From positions 3,410,001-3,474,000 of the forward strand of contig NZ_CP068082.1 in NCBI RefSeq assembly GCF_016724845.1: a stretch of DNA of 64,000 bases. The letters are read 5' to 3'. Source of the stretch: Sphingobacterium spiritivorum. GTDB lineage: Bacteria > Bacteroidota > Bacteroidia > Sphingobacteriales > Sphingobacteriaceae. Positions 60,325 through 64,000 of this stretch are shown here, piece by piece. Both the position numbers and the translations under genes were made by a program. Within the stretch, counting starts at the first letter, position 1. The number at the start of each line of letters is the position of its first letter. The notes below the pieces were generated by a model. It was not told the DNA's origin. It ran no database searches and saw only the letters and a program-made list of their open reading frames with translations.

Positions 60325-61092
60325 ATGATAATCGTACAATACGATGGAAGCTGGCCTGGATTAATGTCATTAATCTTTGAGGTATACGAATTTAAGATGG
60401 AAGTTCACGCTATCTGTAAAAGCAATGAAATAAGCCAGCAGCATTTATTTGGTCAGCAACATATAGTGTATACAGATGGGAATAAGGCTGAGCGGGTACT
60501 CAAAGGAATTGCCCTCAAAGCAGGGAAAAGTGTTGTGCAGGAGCTTTACTGTGCTTATCTTTCGGAACAAAATGATATAGAATTACTGATCCTGCGCCTG
60601 GTTCAATATTACCTGGGATCAATGGTTAAGGTATTTGCTAATTACGGACATGAAGATGTGCTGAAGCTCAAGCAAATTATCAAGTCTGTATCCCGTGAAC
60701 GTCATCGGTTTAAAGCCTTTGTACGGTTTAGACAGATGGAGGATGGATTGTATATGGCCAAAATAGAACCTGATTTCAATATTTTACCGCTGATCAGTTC
60801 ACATTTTAAAAACAGATATGCAGATCAGTTGTGGCTCATCTATGATGTGAAGCGAAATTATGGAATTTACTATGACAAGTCTGAGGTGACGGAAGTTCAG
60901 TTTGATCTCATCCCTTCAGATCAGCATGTAATACATAACGCTCATGAGAGTGAAGTTTTATATGACGATTTGTGGAAGCGATATTTTCAGAGTGTAAATA
61001 TTAAGGAGCGTAAGAATATGAAATTGCATATACAACATGTTCCCAGGCGATATTGGAAATATCTTAATGAAAAATCGGTAGCTTTGGGGTGA
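60325..61092 (+). CDS. DUF4130/TIGR03915 partner of radical-SAM repair protein
   Basis: A 255-residue protein of the TIGR03915/DUF4130 family: 'YDGSWPGLMSLIFEVYEFK' opens it, 'ERHRFKAFVRFRQMEDGLYMAKIEPDFNILPLISSHF' is the central signature, and 'WKRYFQSVNIKERKNMKLHIQHVPRRYWKYL' closes it. In some bacteria this domain is fused to a UdgX-type uracil-DNA glycosylase; here no such domain follows, and the frame ends after DUF4130. It starts 5 bp after its partner and probably acts with it. Confidence 0.88.
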   Translation: MIIVQYDGSWPGLMSLIFEVYEFKMEVHAICKSNEISQQHLFGQQHIVYTDGNKAERVLKGIALKAGKSVVQELYCAYLSEQNDIELLILRLVQYYLGSMVKVFANYGHEDVLKLKQIIKSVSRERHRFKAFVRFRQMEDGLYMAKIEPDFNILPLISSHFKNRYADQLWLIYDVKRNYGIYYDKSEVTEVQFDLIPSDQHVIHNAHESEVLYDDLWKRYFQSVNIKERKNMKLHIQHVPRRYWKYLNEKSVALG

Positions 61093-61208
61093 CGCATTCA
61101 GGAACTTCAGTATATCCTTGTTATCTTATGTATGTTGAATAATTTCATTATCCAAAGCCATTTTAAAAGCGTTTGGAATCTATTAAGCAATAACTCTATT
61201 ATATTTTA

Positions 61209-61649
61209 ATGTGTATTTCCATGATAACATTTGACATTATACCTGCATATGTAAATGCATTTATTTTTGTTTTTCTTGCCGTTCTGCATGTATACTGGGT
61301 TGTGGGTGGAGAGTGGGGGATAGCGGGTACGATACCAACAGATAGTAATGGGAGACGAACATTTATACCCAGAAAGGGAGGTACATTAGTCGTCGCTCTG
61401 GGGCTTTTTTTGTTTGCTGCGATCAATCTGATGTATGTCGGTCTTCTTCGTGTAGACATCGAACAATCTATATTACGTTATGCCATTATCGGAGTCGGAG
61501 CCCTCTTTTTACTAAGGGCTATCGGAGATTTTAGATATGTAGGAATGACCAAGCGGTTTACACGTACTACTTTTGCGGTCAGGGACAAGTGGATTTATAT
61601 TCCTTTATGTTTAGTGCTGGTGCTGGGACATGTATTGCTGCTGATGTGA
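61209..61649 (+). CDS. DUF3995 membrane protein
   Basis: A 146-residue protein of the DUF3995 family with four predicted transmembrane helices (about residues 10-30, 52-74, 83-103 and 122-145). 'LAVLHVYWVVGGEWG' near residue 23-37 and 'RAIGDFRYVGMTKR' near 104-117 are family signatures. No function is known. Either of the Mets at residue 1 or 5 may be the start. A strong terminator follows. Confidence 0.85.
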   Translation: MCISMITFDIIPAYVNAFIFVFLAVLHVYWVVGGEWGIAGTIPTDSNGRRTFIPRKGGTLVVALGLFLFAAINLMYVGLLRVDIEQSILRYAIIGVGALFLLRAIGDFRYVGMTKRFTRTTFAVRDKWIYIPLCLVLVLGHVLLLM

Positions 61650-61666
61650 CAGGTACTCTTTGTTAA

Positions 61667-61709
61667 ATCAAATGGCCCCGTCAGGATCTTGCTGACCGGG
61701 CCATTTGAT
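61667..61709. terminator. Bidirectional terminator
   Basis: An 18-bp stem (61667-61684 with 61692-61709) with one C-C mismatch and a 7-nt loop separates convergent genes. The base is AT-rich on both sides, and the GC-rich core (GGCCC/GGGCC) is strong. Confidence 0.8.
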
Positions 61710-61740
61710 GTATAAGGTATGTGTTGTCAACAAGGTTGCT

Positions 61741-62610
61741 TTATTTCATTTCCAATAACTGAGAGAATGTTTTTCCGTTCCAGATATAGGTTTCCTGTTT
61801 TTTTGTAATTGTCATTTTAGAATCTTCTTCCTCTGATTCATACCCCTCACCCTCTTCAATTAGTTTGTATACCAGATTCGGGGCTTTTTTATGTTCTGAA
61901 GGAAAGAGTATTTTCTCTTCATGGTAGAATATTCCTCCGTCACTTACTGTATAGCGATTTGGCATATCAATAAAGTTACTCCCGTTCCAGCCTACATAAT
62001 AATACTCAGTCGGAATACCACAAGCCTCACCGGCAAATTGAAGTCTTAAAATATTTTTCAATCCCTCCAATCCCATGTTAGGTAAAAGTTTGCTTTGAAA
62101 ATAGCCTTGATCAAGGTAATCATAGTGAAAATTATATTTACTGATCAGTTGTCCTGCTTTATCCAATAACTTGACATCGCAGCTATAGTACGCAGGAGTT
62201 TCATTGCGTTCGGGAACGAATCTGTTAAAACCAAAGATATACTGATTTCCTTCATTATCTACCTCCTGTCCCAATGCCAGTAATCCCAGCCAGATAAATC
62301 CTCTTTTTGTTTCGTTATTCTTTTGATAGGATACTTCATGCCAGGGGGCATAAAAACCTTTTATTTTATTGCCATTATAACCAGGGCTCAGGATTTTTAC
62401 AGCTGTTCCCATAGTCACCGAATCTATCAGTTTGGCCGTCGTATTCGGATAGGACCGTATGTATGCCTGATCTGCTATTACGTATGCAGTAGCACCTTGT
62501 TCGAGATTCCATAAATTATACTCGCTGGCTAAAGCATATGCTGCAGGCTCCTGAGCATTACTTTTTAATGAAAAGATTAAAGTAAGTAAGAGTAAAATGT
62601 AATTTTTCAT
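61741..62610 (-). CDS. Secreted SH3-like domain protein (unknown function)
   Basis: A 289-residue secreted protein: signal KNYILLLLTLIFSLKSNAQ. An SH3-like bacterial domain is visible at about 38-110 ('YVIADQAYIRSYPNTTAKLIDSVTMG', 'VKILSPGYNGNKIKGFYAPWHEVSY'). The C-terminal two thirds contain aromatic-rich strands and an acidic loop 'EEGEGYESEEEDS'. SH3b domains often bind cell-wall peptides. Length is within range for such Bacteroidota proteins, but no enzyme domain is attached. Confidence 0.75.
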   Translation of the reverse strand: MKNYILLLLTLIFSLKSNAQEPAAYALASEYNLWNLEQGATAYVIADQAYIRSYPNTTAKLIDSVTMGTAVKILSPGYNGNKIKGFYAPWHEVSYQKNNETKRGFIWLGLLALGQEVDNEGNQYIFGFNRFVPERNETPAYYSCDVKLLDKAGQLISKYNFHYDYLDQGYFQSKLLPNMGLEGLKNILRLQFAGEACGIPTEYYYVGWNGSNFIDMPNRYTVSDGGIFYHEEKILFPSEHKKAPNLVYKLIEEGEGYESEEEDSKMTITKKQETYIWNGKTFSQLLEMK

Positions 62611-62749
62611 GCTGTAAAGTTAGGATTTAGTTTTTAGAATTAAGAAAATATATATTTGGGTTCTGTGTGGAGTCGATATTTCTTATGTTTTTAATTTTAG
62701 TGAAAGTTTTCAAGGGTGAGAAAATACGGCAAATAATTCTTAAATCTTA

Positions 62750-62757
62750 TATTTTTG
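62750..62757 (+). promoter_or_regulatory. Putative -7 box of the GNAT gene at 62786
   Basis: TATTTTTG, 28 bp upstream of the ATG, fits TAnnTTTG; no -33 TTG at proper distance. Confidence 0.4.
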
Positions 62758-62785
62758 CAGGTAAAGGATTTATAACTATAATATT

Positions 62786-63205
62786 ATGGAAAGTCAACCT
62801 ATACGTATTGAGCAGGTGGTAGCTCCGCGTACCTGGAATATACGTCAACGTATTCTTTATCCCGACGGATCATTGAGAGATGTACAGATTGATGAAGACT
62901 TTGAGGGAACACATTTTGCGGCTTATCATGATAATGAGATTATTGGGGTAATTTCCGTTTTTCGTCATGGCGAATTATTTCAGTTTCGGAAATTTGCGGT
63001 GCTGGAAGATTATCAGCAAAAAGGTATAGGCAGTCAGTTGCTGTTGGCTGTTTTTGAATTCTGTCGACGTTTTGATGCTGCAGGTATCTGGTGCAATTCC
63101 CGTATTCAGGCAAAGACCTTCTATGAGAAGTTTGGTATGCAGCAGGTTGGGGATCCTTTTGTCAAAGACAATATTCAATTTGTCCGGATGGAGTTGATAT
63201 TCTGA
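62786..63205 (+). CDS. GNAT-family N-acetyltransferase
   Basis: A 139-residue acetyltransferase. 'FRKFAVLEDYQQKGIGSQLLLAVFEFCRR' contains the acetyl-CoA loop QQKGIG around residues 77-82 and 'IQAKTFYEKFGMQQVG' is the terminal segment with the conserved Tyr. The first half has a strand 'GTHFAAYHDNEIIGVISVFRHG'. Similar small GNATs act on amino acids or antibiotics; the substrate here is unknown. Monocistronic, with a 211-bp gap after it. Confidence 0.9.
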   Translation: MESQPIRIEQVVAPRTWNIRQRILYPDGSLRDVQIDEDFEGTHFAAYHDNEIIGVISVFRHGELFQFRKFAVLEDYQQKGIGSQLLLAVFEFCRRFDAAGIWCNSRIQAKTFYEKFGMQQVGDPFVKDNIQFVRMELIF

Positions 63206-63416
63206 TAGCATTGTCGTGAATATACCTGGGTTTTTGGGAACATGAAACTTTTATTTTCCGAATCCTGATGCATGGTCACAAGCCCGTGCTTTAAGTTCTG
63301 TTATAAATGATTTTCATCATATATTGACTATTCTTCTAAACTTCTAAAACATTTTTATAGTAGAAAGGGTTAACTTAGTTATTATCCTATTATTTAAATA
63401 AACTATATTAAAAAGT

Positions 63417-64000
63417 ATGGAAAGTACAAAAATATCAACATTCGGTCGCAAACTTCAGTTAGCTTGTATTGGATTGGCCTGTGGATTATCTCTTTTGCCC
63501 TCATCGTTGGATGCATGTACACGACTGGTCTACAAAGGGCCGTCCAATACAGTGATAACGGCGCGTTCCATGGACTGGAAAGACGATATCCCTGCTAACC
63601 TCTGGATTTTTCCAAGGGGGATGAAGCGAAACGGTGAAATCGGACAATATTCGCTGGAATGGACATCCCGTTACGGTAGTTTGATAACCAGTGCCTTTGA
63701 TATTGCGACTACCGATGGAATGAATGAGAAGGGATTAGTTGCCAATGTACTGTGGCTGGTAGAATCCGAATATACGCCGTTTGATCCTAAGGATGGCAAG
63801 AAAGGATTGGCCATCTCTGCATGGGCGCAGTATATGCTGGACAATTTTGCTACTGTACAGGAAGTCGTTGATGCCATGCGTAAGCATGAATTTGTGGTGG
63901 TATCAGATGTGATACCGGGAACGGATAAATTTACTGCATTACATTTATCTGTTTCGGATGCGGGTGGTGATAATGCTATTTTTGAATATATAGCGGGTAA
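63417..64000 (+). CDS. Linear amide C-N hydrolase (choloylglycine hydrolase family), 3' end missing
   Basis: From the ATG at 63417 an open frame of 194 codons runs off the window edge. A signal peptide (QLACIGLACGLSLLPSSLDA) is cut just before Cys34, the catalytic N-terminal nucleophile of this Ntn-hydrolase family. 'ARSMDWKDDIPANLWIFPRG' and 'TTDGMNEKGLVANVLWL' are penicillin V acylase/choloylglycine hydrolase signatures. Acid amides such as bile salts, acyl-homoserine lactones or penicillin V are known substrates of relatives; the substrate here is unknown. Confidence 0.9.
   Translation, partial: MESTKISTFGRKLQLACIGLACGLSLLPSSLDACTRLVYKGPSNTVITARSMDWKDDIPANLWIFPRGMKRNGEIGQYSLEWTSRYGSLITSAFDIATTDGMNEKGLVANVLWLVESEYTPFDPKDGKKGLAISAWAQYMLDNFATVQEVVDAMRKHEFVVVSDVIPGTDKFTALHLSVSDAGGDNAIFEYIAG

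Overview
The window is a chromosomal segment of a Bacteroidota bacterium, most likely a Sphingobacterium or a close relative. The evidence is: a type IX secretion gene (porT) overlapping the menaquinone methyltransferase gene; repeated TAnnTTTG promoter -7 boxes with few Shine-Dalgarno sequences; many lipoproteins and outer-membrane barrels with 'xAQ' signal cleavage sites; and a complete beta-carotene/zeaxanthin operon, the pigment typical of the S. multivorum group. Genus-level assignment is inference. I saw no rRNA, tRNA, CRISPR array, prophage or intact insertion sequence; most of the window reads as core chromosome with scattered accessory genes.

Layout. 0-4.2 kb: the end of an N-acyltransferase gene, then a tight leftward operon menG-porT-SDR-yqeY-elaA. 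4.2-4.6 kb: an AT-rich gap with a cluster of DnaA-box-like 9-mers and a good promoter for dnaB. 6-20 kb: a VanX-like dipeptidase and SRPBCC gene pair, valS, two tandem LTA-synthase-like transferases, an outer-membrane protein, sucA-sucB and an unusual cryptochrome DASH. 21-25 kb: an NmrA-like protein, a UbiD-family decarboxylase and an NtrC-type sigma-54 activator. 25.5-35.1 kb: a long potassium-transport cluster containing two related small proteins around a 2-TM protein, then kdpF (25 codons), kdpA, kdpB, kdpC, a BBP2-like porin, a kinase-less KdpD and a HAMP-PAS histidine kinase. With the upstream activator this replaces the classical KdpD/KdpE pair by a sensor module, a separate kinase and a sigma-54 regulator. 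A ClC channel gene converges on it.

36-44 kb: a small GNAT, a Crp/Fnr regulator, and the carotenoid cluster: a winged-helix regulator whose stop codon directly abuts that of crtY, facing the leftward operon crtI-crtB-idi-crtZ-crtY. 44-64 kb is a mosaic: GNAT acetyltransferases, lipoproteins, threonine aldolase, a Nudix hydrolase, a TPR histidine kinase with a NarL-type regulator, a secreted protein of 15-residue repeats with a probable frameshift at an A6 tract, a secreted thioredoxin-like gene interrupted by an in-frame TAG, an AraC regulator divergent from an exported WrbA-RidA fusion, a radical-SAM/DUF4130 DNA-repair pair behind two palindromes spaced exactly 21 bp, and the start of a choloylglycine-hydrolase-family gene that runs off the edge.

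The points most worth following are the DnaA-box cluster before dnaB, the enlarged kdp locus with its paralogous small proteins, the two disrupted secreted-protein genes, the exported WrbA-RidA fusion and the paired operator upstream of the radical-SAM repair genes.
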